Of a DNA stretch of 64,000 nucleotides, positions 45,101 through 51,935 are shown piece after piece. The position numbers and the translations under genes were made by a program. The DNA is from Streptomyces glaucescens (GTDB taxonomy: Bacteria; Actinomycetota; Actinomycetes; Streptomycetales; Streptomycetaceae): positions 4,419,501 through 4,483,500 of the forward strand of contig NZ_CP009438.1 of NCBI RefSeq assembly GCF_000761215.1, written 5' to 3'. The notes beneath the pieces are model-generated. The model saw nothing but the letters and a program-made list of their open reading frames with translations, ran no database searches and was not told where the DNA came from. The number at the start of each line of letters is the position of its first letter. Position 1 is the stretch's first letter.

Positions 45101-47348
45101 CCAGCCGGCCGCCACCCCCGGCGTCGCCGGCACCGCCCTCGGCATCCAGGCGTGCAACCCCGACCTGTCGGCCCAGCGCTGGCAGACCCTGCCCACCGGG
45201 CAGCTCCAGCACGTCGACTCCAAGCTGTGCCTCTCCGCCCCCGCCACCACCGCCGGCACCGACCTCGTCCTCGCGTCCTGCGACCAGACGGCGATCGGCC
45301 AGCTGTGGAAGCCGGGCTCCAAGACCACCTATGTCTACGACGCCTTCGGCAACCGGCTGCTGGAACGCTCGACCAGCGGGGCGGTCCTGCACCTGCCCGA
45401 CACCAAGGTCGCCCTGACCACCTCGGGCAGCCTCCGCTACGCCGAGCGCTCCTACGGCCACGGCGGCGCGCCCTCCGTCATCCGGTACCGCGAAGGCAAC
45501 GGAACCGGCGCGAGCGAGCAGCTCTTCGCCCAGTCCGTCGACATCAACGGCACCCCCATGGCCGAGGTCCGCCTCGACACCGCCGGCAACGCGTTCGTCC
45601 GGCTGAACCGGAAGGACCCGTGGGGCGAGGACCGGGGCGCCAACCTCTCACCCCGCTCGCACACCGCCTTCCACACCGGCGACGACGACGCGGCCACCGG
45701 CTTCGTCCACCTCGGCGCCCGTGAGTACGACCCGTCGACGGGCCGGTTCATCTCCGTCGACCCGGTCCTGGACCAGAGCGACCCGCTCCAGGCCAACGGC
45801 TACTCCTACGCCAACAACAACCCGGTCACCCACGCGGACCCGTCCGGCCTGACCTCCACGGCGACCAACTTCGACGCGTCCATCGCGGCGCTCGACAAGC
45901 AGATCGCCGCGTACCAGAAGATCCTGAACCGGTCCCTCGGTGACGTGATCCTCGCGACGGGCTGGGCGGTCTTCAAGGAGTTCGTCGGCTGGAACGACGT
46001 CGTCGGCTGCTTCTCCCAGGGCGACCTGTGGGCCTGCGGCAGCCTCCTCATGGACGCCATCCCCTGGACCAGCATCATCTCCAAGGGCAAGAAGATGTGG
46101 GGCGCCTTCAAGGCCACGATGGGCGCGGTCAAGGCGTTCCGGGCGGCGAAGGCGGCGGCCGAGGCCGGCATCAAGGCGGCGAAGGCCGCCAGGGCGGCCC
46201 TGGTCCGCGCGAAGAAGGCCGCCGAGGCGGCAGCCGCGGAAGCCAAACGCAAGGCCCGCGAGGCGGCGAAGGCCGCCGCCGCGGCAGCCAAGAAGAAGAC
46301 CCACACGGGCTCCAAGGGCGCCCGCGGCAACACCCCCCAGGTCCAGGCCCGCAAGACCTCCCAGGCCAAGGGCAACGCCGGCGGAGGCCGCGCCGAGTCC
46401 AAGTCGGGCGGATCGAGGAGCAACTCCGGAGGAGACGACTCCAAGTCCGACGGAGGCGGCGGTTCGGACGGCGGCGGCTCGGGTGAGAGCTGCCCGATCG
46501 GCAACAGCTTCACCCCGGACACCCGGGTCCTGATGGCCGACGGCACCACCAAGGCGATCAAGGACGTCCGGGCCGGCGACAAGGTCATGGCCACCGACCC
46601 GGAGACCGGCGAAACCCGGGTGGAGACCGTCACCGCCGAGATCAAGGGCGACGGCGTCAAGCACCTGGTGAAGGTCACCGTCGACACGGACGGCAAGAAG
46701 GGCTCGGCGACCGCAGACATCACCGCCACCGACGGTCACCCCTTCTGGGTCCCGGCCCTGCGCAAGTGGGTCAAGGCGACCGACCTCCGAGCGGGCCAGT
46801 GGCTCCGCACGGGCGCCGGCACCCTGGTCCAGATCACGGCGATCGACCGCTGGACGGTCCAGCGCGCCACGGTCCACAACCTGACCGTCAGCGACCTGCA
46901 CACGTACTACGTGCTGGCGGACGCCACGCCCGTACTCGTGCACAACTGCGGAGTCACGCGTGGTGGCAACGAGAGCACTTACTCCATCTCGCATGATGCG
47001 AGTGGTAGTGGCGTGATTGCTGACCTCGACAGCGACGGCATCCTGACCATGATGATGCACAACAACCCTGACAAGGGGTCGCCGCTGCGCGGCAAGGAGA
47101 TGTTCGACGAAGTCATGGCTCACTTCGGGGACCGGGTTCAGGGCATCCAGGGCATCTGGGTGTACGGGGACAACCTCGGAGGCTTCAACGAGGCTGTCCG
47201 CGGCGGTGCGGGCCTGGTTTCCGCAGCCAAGGGAACTTGGACTGGCAGACAAGCGGCCCGATACGGCTTCACGCGTGCCAGGATCGATGAAGCAGTTCCC
47301 AGGCTCGACGGGGACTTCCAACAGGTCCTTGCCACATTCCGGAGATGA
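39156..47348 (+). CDS. RHS/YD-repeat polymorphic toxin with lectin insert and Hint domain
   Basis: A 2730-residue secreted protein. GTG 39156 opens a signal peptide (basic RERLIRRRARV, hydrophobic core, SAFAS near residue 32). An SpvB/TcdB-like N-terminal region is followed by many YD repeats (YTYDALGRTTAVW, YTYDGLGRVLTVT, TTYDAMGRVATAV). A ricin-type beta-trefoil (about 1919-2054; QIW, QRW and QLW motifs) splits the repeat series. The RHS core end signature FVHLGAREYDPSTGRFISVDP begins near 2183. After an Ala/Lys-rich helix and Gly/Ser linker comes a Hint protease domain (about 2450-2597) ending VHN before Cys 2598. The last 132 residues are a toxin-tip-like domain I cannot name. The shell should encapsulate the tip until Hint cleavage releases it. 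Confidence 0.9.
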   Translation: MRERLIRRRARVGVVAAVLLGLNVTLLPSAFASGPKPTRTAVELDELQETDPIPVAEQPTAGLQQLSGDGSTGKRADYDPAAVAAVPEASGTKAVTDLAPGTTTPVAASTDGTVSVAVGAPEGATPEQADALEGEWTVAVAPESQAVGNGAQGLMLAVDAPDTATGQAVVSIDATRFAEAYNAEWLDRLSFNLMPACFATTPELEECSQGVPVSTEVELTGDKVTVPRDTGDSSGSEADPGEDTATDELDGSTATTAQVPETLLNVTLDTADLKAVSAAGGSSTTTPAAASGTGTTSSALWRGDRGPSRVMQVADAAGGAYMVGGSHGAGQSGDFGATPLATGGDWSAGGSSGAFSYAYTMAGPQVPSGPSPNVTLSYNSQSSDGRTSATNNQVSWIGEGWDYHPGSITRTFVTCAADTANANNEKHFTGDQCWGTHNAVLSLNGTTTELVRDDTSKEWKSARGDNMRIELLDTAEYQRILNVTHGPGNEDDNGEFWRVTTSDGTQYYFGLNRLPGWSSGKPETDSVLTVPVAGNHSSDPCHATAFKDSFCDQGWRFQLDYVVDPTGNAMSLWWEREHNAYAQNNKEANAVGYHRAGLLKRIDYGQRAESLFTQEPLGRMVFTTQERCFSDNAFKVACSDGNFDSKQSHLTRPWFDTPADLACKAGKKCTNYAPTFWSRQRLSKVTACAQREQGVRLTEYSTDGTGTESGSPHACGLAGDGVSTTLLSKVDAWDLTQSFPHGLTGDYTALWLDSITRTGYAVDGTTKRLNPVSFGYGTEPLPNRVRQGTADTGPLFGRLRIRDVISEYGGRTHVEYKAPEGACATGTGFPPVDQNKLRCYPVHWHADGELTDKYLSWFHKYVVHTITEVPRLADAKDLTTTYSYDTFSDAHDGALWAKNNAEFSRPKTRTWDQWRGYPIVTTTTGGSATDGSAASKTVTRYYRGMSDDVIKDDTPKDPTDDVKRSYTMTDVTGAALKPDRQAYAGMVAESLTYLSTSDATSTGWISRSVNIPDDPVRLATRNRTDAPDVVAERVTLDTTRTITKSSGTGDDPSTLRTVTTQTDYDEYGLPTVVREHGDTAKTGDESCTRTQYVHNTGRDVYLVGLVAQTVTTTGTTACTAELSTATQDTLVSASRVYYDNAASHTATPTQGQVTKTVIPTENGTGWQTTHPESQTKYDSTGRITEVTDATGLVNKTVYKPSAGQVFTIETVAGSKLDANGAETGFTSSTTLEPGRGTSLTTRDPNGRVSSYTYDALGRTTAVWDTTQSPTDDPTARYAYNTDPKHPVSVVTQALSDNPTTSPGDGVYTSATTIYDGLGRERQTQAPAVGGGRLITDTFHNAAGQVRFTRNAYYMDGDPETKLVVPLSESLVPNATTYTYDGLGRVLTVTPVHHSYPQTGATATNGDGQPVPTTDRRTRYEYGLDYTIVRQPKGTPPSRVWTDALGRTVRQDTFSDTSLAEDSAITTRYSYDVRGDLVTTTDDAGHTRTWKYNALGGVTDTTDPDAGATHTTYDAMGRVATAVTPRGDTTAYGYDRFSRVTEVKVTPKGSTTATVAQTYAYDTATAGKGQLAQATRYTDGKPYTTSIAGYTADYQPTGMTVALPPGSTPGLTTDGFSTQYPYTYTYDREGQLESYRAPAAGGLTAEDVITRYNKAGLPVSVSGKDWYVAETDYSVYGQVLRSTVGEQGRRVWQDSTYDEATGELLRSTLVRELIGDTQVVPKNTINTRSYAYDPSGNVLDVADRSGNGTTDRQCFTYDTLGQLTEAWTTPSGGACAAPGKTTAEPVYADGTVNVSAGNYGYWQSYSYDTLGNRTKKVNHKATPTFGTDGKVDTKGDVVTDYAYGTSETAKNDQPHTLTSYATTSTTAQGAAVTTRSTQTYDAAGNLETRTNGGATSQTLTWTWDGKVESVTGFGPDGAGPWTGTADLCLDLSSSSTAAGNPVQIWRCNGTKAQNFRLEPADTTGDGQVDNANIGQFKVADRCVQPAATPGVAGTALGIQACNPDLSAQRWQTLPTGQLQHVDSKLCLSAPATTAGTDLVLASCDQTAIGQLWKPGSKTTYVYDAFGNRLLERSTSGAVLHLPDTKVALTTSGSLRYAERSYGHGGAPSVIRYREGNGTGASEQLFAQSVDINGTPMAEVRLDTAGNAFVRLNRKDPWGEDRGANLSPRSHTAFHTGDDDAATGFVHLGAREYDPSTGRFISVDPVLDQSDPLQANGYSYANNNPVTHADPSGLTSTATNFDASIAALDKQIAAYQKILNRSLGDVILATGWAVFKEFVGWNDVVGCFSQGDLWACGSLLMDAIPWTSIISKGKKMWGAFKATMGAVKAFRAAKAAAEAGIKAAKAARAALVRAKKAAEAAAAEAKRKAREAAKAAAAAAKKKTHTGSKGARGNTPQVQARKTSQAKGNAGGGRAESKSGGSRSNSGGDDSKSDGGGGSDGGGSGESCPIGNSFTPDTRVLMADGTTKAIKDVRAGDKVMATDPETGETRVETVTAEIKGDGVKHLVKVTVDTDGKKGSATADITATDGHPFWVPALRKWVKATDLRAGQWLRTGAGTLVQITAIDRWTVQRATVHNLTVSDLHTYYVLADATPVLVHNCGVTRGGNESTYSISHDASGSGVIADLDSDGILTMMMHNNPDKGSPLRGKEMFDEVMAHFGDRVQGIQGIWVYGDNLGGFNEAVRGGAGLVSAAKGTWTGRQAARYGFTRARIDEAVPRLDGDFQQVLATFRR

Positions 47349-47356
47349 GGGAATCG

Positions 47357-47617
47357 ATGGACGAGGAGCTTGAACGACTGGCTCGCTTGGCTGTCGAGTA
47401 TCGAGAAATCGGGTGCAGCGTCGCGGAGATCGCGGATCTCCTGGCCAGCAAGCATCCGCGTCTGCGGGCCGAGCCGTTCCGGTTGGCCCAGGTGCTTCGG
47501 TCGGCCTTCGACCTGTCGGTTCACGACCTGCAATACATCACCGCGTGGGTGCAAGGTGGTATTTCGCTGGAATCACTGGAGGAGCACCTTCAGGTGACTG
47601 GTGACAGCAGGGGCTGA
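47357..47617 (+). CDS. Candidate immunity protein for the RHS toxin tip
   Basis: An 86-residue, mostly helical acidic protein (EELERLARLAVEYREIGCSVAEIADLLASKHPRL; VQGGISLESLEEHLQ). ATG 47357 has GAGGG at good spacing; an ATG at 47345 that overlaps the toxin stop (ATGA) has a poor site and would add four residues. Position directly after the variable toxin end, small size and the same less GC-biased codon use as the toxin tip all fit an immunity gene. No family was recognised. Confidence 0.6.
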   Translation: MDEELERLARLAVEYREIGCSVAEIADLLASKHPRLRAEPFRLAQVLRSAFDLSVHDLQYITAWVQGGISLESLEEHLQVTGDSRG

Positions 47618-47642
47618 CAGACGAGTCGGTAAGGTCGGGCGG

Positions 47643-47810
47643 ATGAGTGAGCCGTCGTTGCCGGGCTGCGTCCAGCGGTACTACGCCGCCGTGCCGTACG
47701 CGGAAGAAGCCGTCGCCCGGATCTACGCCCGGCTGGGTTTCCGGGCGGACGGTGTGACGCTGCTCGTCGGTGATCAGCCGGCCCGGGGTGCGGGGGCGAC
47801 GGGGCCGTGA
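47643..47810 (+). CDS. Small hypothetical protein upstream of prepilin peptidase
   Basis: A 55-residue frame from ATG 47643 (MSEPSLPGCVQRYYAAVPYAEEAVARIYARLGFRADGVTLLVGD...). Its stop overlaps the next gene by four bases (GTGA), which supports it being translated. No family was recognised; relatives may have been missed because of its size. Confidence 0.45.
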   Translation: MSEPSLPGCVQRYYAAVPYAEEAVARIYARLGFRADGVTLLVGDQPARGAGATGP

Positions 47811-48595
47811 GCGTCCCGCTGCTGATCGCCGCCGCGGTGCTGTGGGGCGCGGCGGCCGGGGCGGTGCTGCCGAGGGCCGCGTACCGGCTGGCGGTGCCCC
47901 ACGGGGACGCGGGGGCCGTGTCCGGCGAGGACGCCGTGGAGGAGCGGGCGCCCGGACCGAGGGAGGAGTGTCCCGGGGGGCATCCGATCGGCGGGCCGCT
48001 CCGGGGATGGCTCGGCCCGGCCCGGTGCGGGGCGTGTGACGGCAACCGCTCGTACGGCCCCTCCGCGCTCGCCCTCGCCTCCCTCACCGCCCTCCTCTGC
48101 GCCGTCCTCGCCGCCGCCACCGGTCCCCGGCCCGAGCTGGCCGTGTGGCTGCTGGTCACGCCCGTGGGGGTGCTGCTGGGTGTGGTCGACGTGCGGGTGC
48201 GGCGGCTGCCGGACGTGCTCACGTTGCCGCTCGCCGGGGCCGTGCCGGGGTTGTTGGGGCTTGCCGCGCTCGCCCCCGGCCACGTCGGCAGTTGGACCAC
48301 CGCCCTGCTCGGCGGGCTCGCCCTGGGCGGCGGGTACTTCCTCCTCTTCCTGGTGAACCCTTCCGGCATGGGCTTCGGGGACGTGAAGCTGGCGCTCGGC
48401 ATGGGCGCCGCGCTCGGCTGGTACGGCTGGCCGGTGGTCCTGCTGGGCACGTTCGCCGCGTTCGTGCTCGGCGCGCTGTACGGCGGTGTGCTGGCCGTCG
48501 TGCGGCGGGCGGGGCGCGGGACGGCGATCGCGTTCGGGCCGTTCCTGCTCGTGGGGGCCCTGATCGGGGTGGTCTCGGGTGCGGGCGCGGCCTGA
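47807..48595 (+). CDS. Prepilin peptidase (A24 family)
   Basis: A 262-residue polytopic membrane aspartic peptidase that would cleave and possibly methylate type IV prepilin-like signal peptides. The catalytic aspartates lie in VVDVRVRRLPD and in the conserved GMGFGDVKLALGMGAALGW motif. The N-terminal region contains one CGAC pair, a remnant of the zinc-binding cysteine loop. It stands alone, without pilin or Tad genes nearby. Start GTG 47807. Confidence 0.88.
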   Translation: MSVPLLIAAAVLWGAAAGAVLPRAAYRLAVPHGDAGAVSGEDAVEERAPGPREECPGGHPIGGPLRGWLGPARCGACDGNRSYGPSALALASLTALLCAVLAAATGPRPELAVWLLVTPVGVLLGVVDVRVRRLPDVLTLPLAGAVPGLLGLAALAPGHVGSWTTALLGGLALGGGYFLLFLVNPSGMGFGDVKLALGMGAALGWYGWPVVLLGTFAAFVLGALYGGVLAVVRRAGRGTAIAFGPFLLVGALIGVVSGAGAA

Positions 48596-48667
48596 CGTCG
48601 GGGCGGTGAAATCGCTGGCGTACGCTGGTCCGGTGTCCGTCCGCAACCCGACGAAAGGGACGCCCCG

Positions 48668-49864
48668 GTGACCGAGAAGGCCGACTTCCAGTCTGTGCTC
48701 GACCGTGCTGCCGAGGGTGGGCGGATCACCCCGGAGGAGGCGCTGGACCTCTACCGGGACGCGCCGCTGCACGCGCTGGGCGCCGCCGCCGACGCGGCCC
48801 GCCGCCGGCGGTACGCGGGCGTGGAGCACATCGCGACGTACATCATCGAGCGGAACATCAACTACACGAACGTGTGCGTCACGGCGTGCAAGTTCTGCGC
48901 GTTCTACGCCCCGCCGAAGAGCGACAAGGGCTGGACCCGCGACCTGGACGACATCCTGCGCCGGTGCGCGGAGACCGTCGAGCTGGGCGGCACGCAGATC
49001 ATGTTCCAGGGCGGCCACCACCCGGACTACGGGGTGGAGTACTACGAGACGCACTTCTCCGCCATCAAGAAGGAGTTCCCGCAGCTCGTCATCCACAGCC
49101 TGGGGGCGAGCGAGGTCGAGCACATGGCGCGGATCTCGAAGGTCAGCGTCGAGGAGGCGATCCAGCGCATCCACGCGGCCGGGCTCGACTCCTTCGCGGG
49201 CGCCGGCGCGGAGCTGCTGCCGGAGCGTCCCCGCAAGGCGATCGCCCCGCTGAAGGAGAGCGGCGAGCGGTGGCTGGAGATCATGGAGACGGCCCACAAC
49301 CTGGGCGTGGAGTCGACGTCGACGATGCTGATGGGCACCGGTGAGACCAACGCCGAGCGCATCGAGCACCTGCGGATGATCCGGGACGTGCAGGACCGCA
49401 CGGGCGGCTTCCGCGCCTTCATCCCGTACCTGTACCAGCCGCAGAACAACCACCTGAAGGGCCGCACGCAGGCGACCATCTTCGAGTACCTGCGGATGAT
49501 CGCGATCGCCCGGCTCTTCCTCGACAACGTCGCCCACATCCAGGGCTCCTGGCTGACCACGGGCAAGGACGCGGGCCAGCTGACCCTGCACTACGGCGCC
49601 GACGACCTCGGCTCGATCATGCTGGAGGAGAACGTCGTCTCGGCGGCCGGTGCCAAGCACCGCTCCAACCTGATGGAGATGATCGAGATGATCCGGGGCG
49701 CCGACCGGGTCCCGGCCCAGCGCAGCACGACGTACGAGCACCTGCTCGTGCACGACGACCCGGCGAACGACCCCGTCGACGAGCGGGTGGTCTCGCACAT
49801 CTCGTCGACCGCGATCGAGGGCGGCACGGCTCACCCCGAGCTGAAGATCCTCGCCTCCAACTGA
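48668..49864 (+). CDS. mqnC: Cyclic dehypoxanthine futalosine synthase (radical SAM)
   Basis: A 398-residue radical SAM enzyme that cyclises dehypoxanthine futalosine, a middle step of the futalosine menaquinone pathway. The cluster motif CVTACKFC has cysteines at 70, 74 and 77. Family features: NINYTNVCVTACKFCAF, IMFQGGHHPDYGVEYY, SFAGAGAELLPERPR and FIPYLYQPQNNHLKG. GTG 48668 has AAAGGGACG upstream. It is followed after 23 bases by an amidohydrolase-like gene, possibly co-transcribed. Confidence 0.94.
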   Translation: MTEKADFQSVLDRAAEGGRITPEEALDLYRDAPLHALGAAADAARRRRYAGVEHIATYIIERNINYTNVCVTACKFCAFYAPPKSDKGWTRDLDDILRRCAETVELGGTQIMFQGGHHPDYGVEYYETHFSAIKKEFPQLVIHSLGASEVEHMARISKVSVEEAIQRIHAAGLDSFAGAGAELLPERPRKAIAPLKESGERWLEIMETAHNLGVESTSTMLMGTGETNAERIEHLRMIRDVQDRTGGFRAFIPYLYQPQNNHLKGRTQATIFEYLRMIAIARLFLDNVAHIQGSWLTTGKDAGQLTLHYGADDLGSIMLEENVVSAAGAKHRSNLMEMIEMIRGADRVPAQRSTTYEHLLVHDDPANDPVDERVVSHISSTAIEGGTAHPELKILASN

Positions 49865-49887
49865 GCCGGCCGGTCCGGGAGGTCGCA

Positions 49888-50487
49888 GTGCTGACCCTGC
49901 ACGTCGCCGAGGCCTCGCCGGAGGCCGCCGTCCTGGTCGAGGGCGCGCACGTCGCCGCCGTCGGCCCGTACGAGGAGCTGGCCGCGGCCCGTCCGCAGGC
50001 CAGGGTGCGGCGCTGGCCCGGCATCCTCACGCCCGGGCTGCTCAACCCGTACGGTCCCGAGCTGCTGGAGCGGACGTACCACCCGGACCCGCGTGAGGCG
50101 GACCGGCTGGGCACGGAGCCGATCGGCGGGGAGCGGGCGCAGGCCCTGTTCCGCGCGGACCCCGCCCGCCGGGGCGCCAGCGCGCGCCGTGGTGTGCAGC
50201 GGCTGCTCGCGCACGGCACCGTCGCGATCGCGGGGGAGCTGCGCGAGCGGGCCGCGCTGGACGCGGTGCGGCGCGCCGGGCTGGCCGTGGGCCGGCGCCC
50301 GCCGTCGCTGCCGGGGCCGCCGTCCCTCTCCCCGGCGCCGCTGATCCTGCTGCCGCCGCTCGTCGCGGGCGGCCCCGCGCGGTTCGCCGTGTTCGACGTG
50401 CCCGACCGGGCGGCCCTGGTCCGGCTGGGCGCCGGCACCTGTGTGGCGACGGTCGTCGCGGGGCGGCTGGTGCACCGCCGCCGGTAG
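49888..50487 (+). CDS. Degenerate imidazolonepropionase/amidohydrolase-like protein
   Basis: A 199-residue protein resembling the N- and C-terminal beta-sandwich parts of amidohydrolases (LTLHVAEASPEAAVLVEGAHVAAVGPYEELAA; RFAVFDVPDRAALVRLGAGTCVATVVAGRLVHRRR). Where active enzymes have PGLxNxHxH, this one reads PGLLNPYGPELLERTYH, and most of the metal-binding barrel is missing. It is therefore unlikely to be catalytic in the usual way. It sits right behind mqnC. I recall similar short proteins at this position in other streptomycetes, so it may be a conserved non-catalytic partner of the pathway. Confidence 0.65.
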   Translation: MLTLHVAEASPEAAVLVEGAHVAAVGPYEELAAARPQARVRRWPGILTPGLLNPYGPELLERTYHPDPREADRLGTEPIGGERAQALFRADPARRGASARRGVQRLLAHGTVAIAGELRERAALDAVRRAGLAVGRRPPSLPGPPSLSPAPLILLPPLVAGGPARFAVFDVPDRAALVRLGAGTCVATVVAGRLVHRRR

Positions 50488-50524
50488 GCACGTCCACAGG
50501 CGCCTTCGCAGGCACGTCCGTCCA

Positions 50525-50563
50525 AGCGCCCCGCATCCGGTGACTCCGGGTGCGGGGCGCTTT
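50525..50563 (+). terminator. Terminator after the mqnC unit
   Basis: AGCGCCCCGCA (50525-50535) pairs with TGCGGGGCGCT (50551-50561), followed by TTT, with a nested CCGG palindrome in the loop. It separates the menaquinone genes from the xylanase promoter. Confidence 0.8.
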
Positions 50564-50597
50564 CGCGTGTCCGCGCCGGTCCGCCGCTGCACGCGTA

Positions 50598-50626
50598 TTG
50601 ACGGGCCGCCGCGCCAGACCTTAGCG
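50598..50626 (+). promoter_or_regulatory. Xylanase promoter
   Basis: TTGACG (50598-50603), 17-base spacer, TTAGCG (50621-50626), a good vegetative-type promoter. The predicted start near 50633 leaves a 5' leader of about 75 bases that contains the operator at 50656-50672. Confidence 0.6.
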
Positions 50627-50655
50627 TCCGGCCATCCCTAATGTTTCGGGCTTAA

Positions 50656-50672
50656 CTTCGAAACTTTCGAAG
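50656..50672 (+). promoter_or_regulatory. Xylanase operator palindrome
   Basis: CTTCGAAACTTTCGAAG is a perfect palindrome around one central base and contains CGAAACTTTCG, the motif I recall from Streptomyces xylanase gene promoters (xylan-responsive control). It lies downstream of the likely transcription start, as expected for a repressor that blocks elongation or initiation. Confidence 0.7.
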
Positions 50673-50706
50673 AAGCGATCTTCGAGACGAGGAATGAGGC
50701 TCCCTC

Positions 50707-51858
50707 ATGAGATCGATCCGCTCCGCCGGCCTGGCCCTCGCCATCGCCGCACTCGTGCTCCCGCTCGCCACCGGCGTGGCCACGGCCGAACCGTCGGGCG
50801 ACCGGCACGCGGGCCCCCAACGGGGCGTCCCGCACTCCCACGCGGCCTTCGACCGGCTGCGTCACGCGGCCCCCGAGGGCTTCCACGTGGGCACCGCGGT
50901 GGCGGGCGGCGGCCACCACCTGTCGCAGCCCTACCCGGACCCGTTCACCTCGGACAAGGAGTACCGGCGGATCCTGGCCCGCCAGTTCAGCTCGGTCTCC
51001 CCCGAGAACCAGATGAAGTGGGAGTACATCCACCCCGAGCGCGGCCGTTACGACTTCGCCGCGGCCGACGCGATCGTCGGCTTCGCCGAGCGCCACCGCC
51101 AGGTCGTGCGCGGCCACACCCTGCTGTGGCACAGCCAGAACCCCGAGTGGCTGGAGCAGGGCGACTTCTCCGCACAGGAGCTGCGCGCGATCCTGCGGGA
51201 GCACATCACCACCGTCGTCGGCCGCTACGCCGGACGGATCCAGCAGTGGGACGTCGCCAACGAGATCTTCGACGACCAGGGCAGGCTGCGCACCCAGGAC
51301 AACATCTGGATCCGCGAGCTGGGACCGGGCATCGTCGCCGACGCCTTCCGCTGGGCACACGCGGCCGACCCCCAGGCGAAACTGTTCTTCAACGACTACA
51401 ACGTGGAGAGCGTCAACGCCAAGAGCGACGCCTACCACGCCCTCGTCCAGGACCTGCTGAAGCAGGGCGTACCGGTGCACGGCTTCTCCGTGCAGGCCCA
51501 CCTGAGCACCCGTTACGGCTTCCCGGGCGACCTGGAGAGCAACCTGCGGCGGTTCGACGCGCTCGGCCTGGAGACGGCCGTCACCGAACTGGACGTCCGC
51601 ATGGACGTGCCGGAGGGCGGCCGGCCCACCGCCGCCCAGGAGCGCACCCAGGCCGACTACTACCGGCGGGCGCTGTCCGCCTGCCTGGCCGTCGAGGGCT
51701 GTGACTCCTTCACCATCTGGGGCTTCACCGACAAGTACTCGTGGGTGCCGGTGTTCTTCGAGGGCGAGGGCTTCGCGAACGTCATGACCGGCGACTTCGT
51801 CCGCAAGCCCGCCTTCTGGGCGCTGCGGGACACCCTGTGGGCGGCCCGGCGGGGCTGA
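50707..51858 (+). CDS. Secreted endo-beta-1,4-xylanase, GH10
   Basis: A 383-residue secreted glycoside hydrolase family 10 enzyme that cleaves internal xylan bonds. A Sec signal runs to about residue 27 (ATGVATA). Catalytic residues: acid/base Glu 186 in WDVANE and nucleophile Glu 294 in TELDVR. Substrate-site motifs include ENQMKWEYIHPERGRYDF, RGHTLLWHSQNPEWL and FFNDYN. There is no cellulose- or xylan-binding module, so it is a single-domain form. Regulation is indicated by the CGAAACTTTCG operator. An AraC regulator and a lignin/aromatic-type dioxygenase follow, suggesting a plant-biomass island. Confidence 0.95.
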   Translation: MRSIRSAGLALAIAALVLPLATGVATAEPSGDRHAGPQRGVPHSHAAFDRLRHAAPEGFHVGTAVAGGGHHLSQPYPDPFTSDKEYRRILARQFSSVSPENQMKWEYIHPERGRYDFAAADAIVGFAERHRQVVRGHTLLWHSQNPEWLEQGDFSAQELRAILREHITTVVGRYAGRIQQWDVANEIFDDQGRLRTQDNIWIRELGPGIVADAFRWAHAADPQAKLFFNDYNVESVNAKSDAYHALVQDLLKQGVPVHGFSVQAHLSTRYGFPGDLESNLRRFDALGLETAVTELDVRMDVPEGGRPTAAQERTQADYYRRALSACLAVEGCDSFTIWGFTDKYSWVPVFFEGEGFANVMTGDFVRKPAFWALRDTLWAARRG

Positions 51859-51935
51859 GCCGCCGCCGGCCGTCCCGGCGTGAGACGCTGGTGCCGCTCG
51901 ATTGGTCTGTACCTGCCATGAGGAGGTCCGGTTCC

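Noticed and set aside
39093..45461. Very long minus-strand open frames opposite the RHS gene (for example 39093-43172 and 43260-45461)
   Set aside because: They are antisense shadows of a strongly GC-biased coding strand, with low-complexity Val/Gly/Ala/Arg content, no ribosome sites and no family motifs; the plus strand encodes unmistakable YD repeats.
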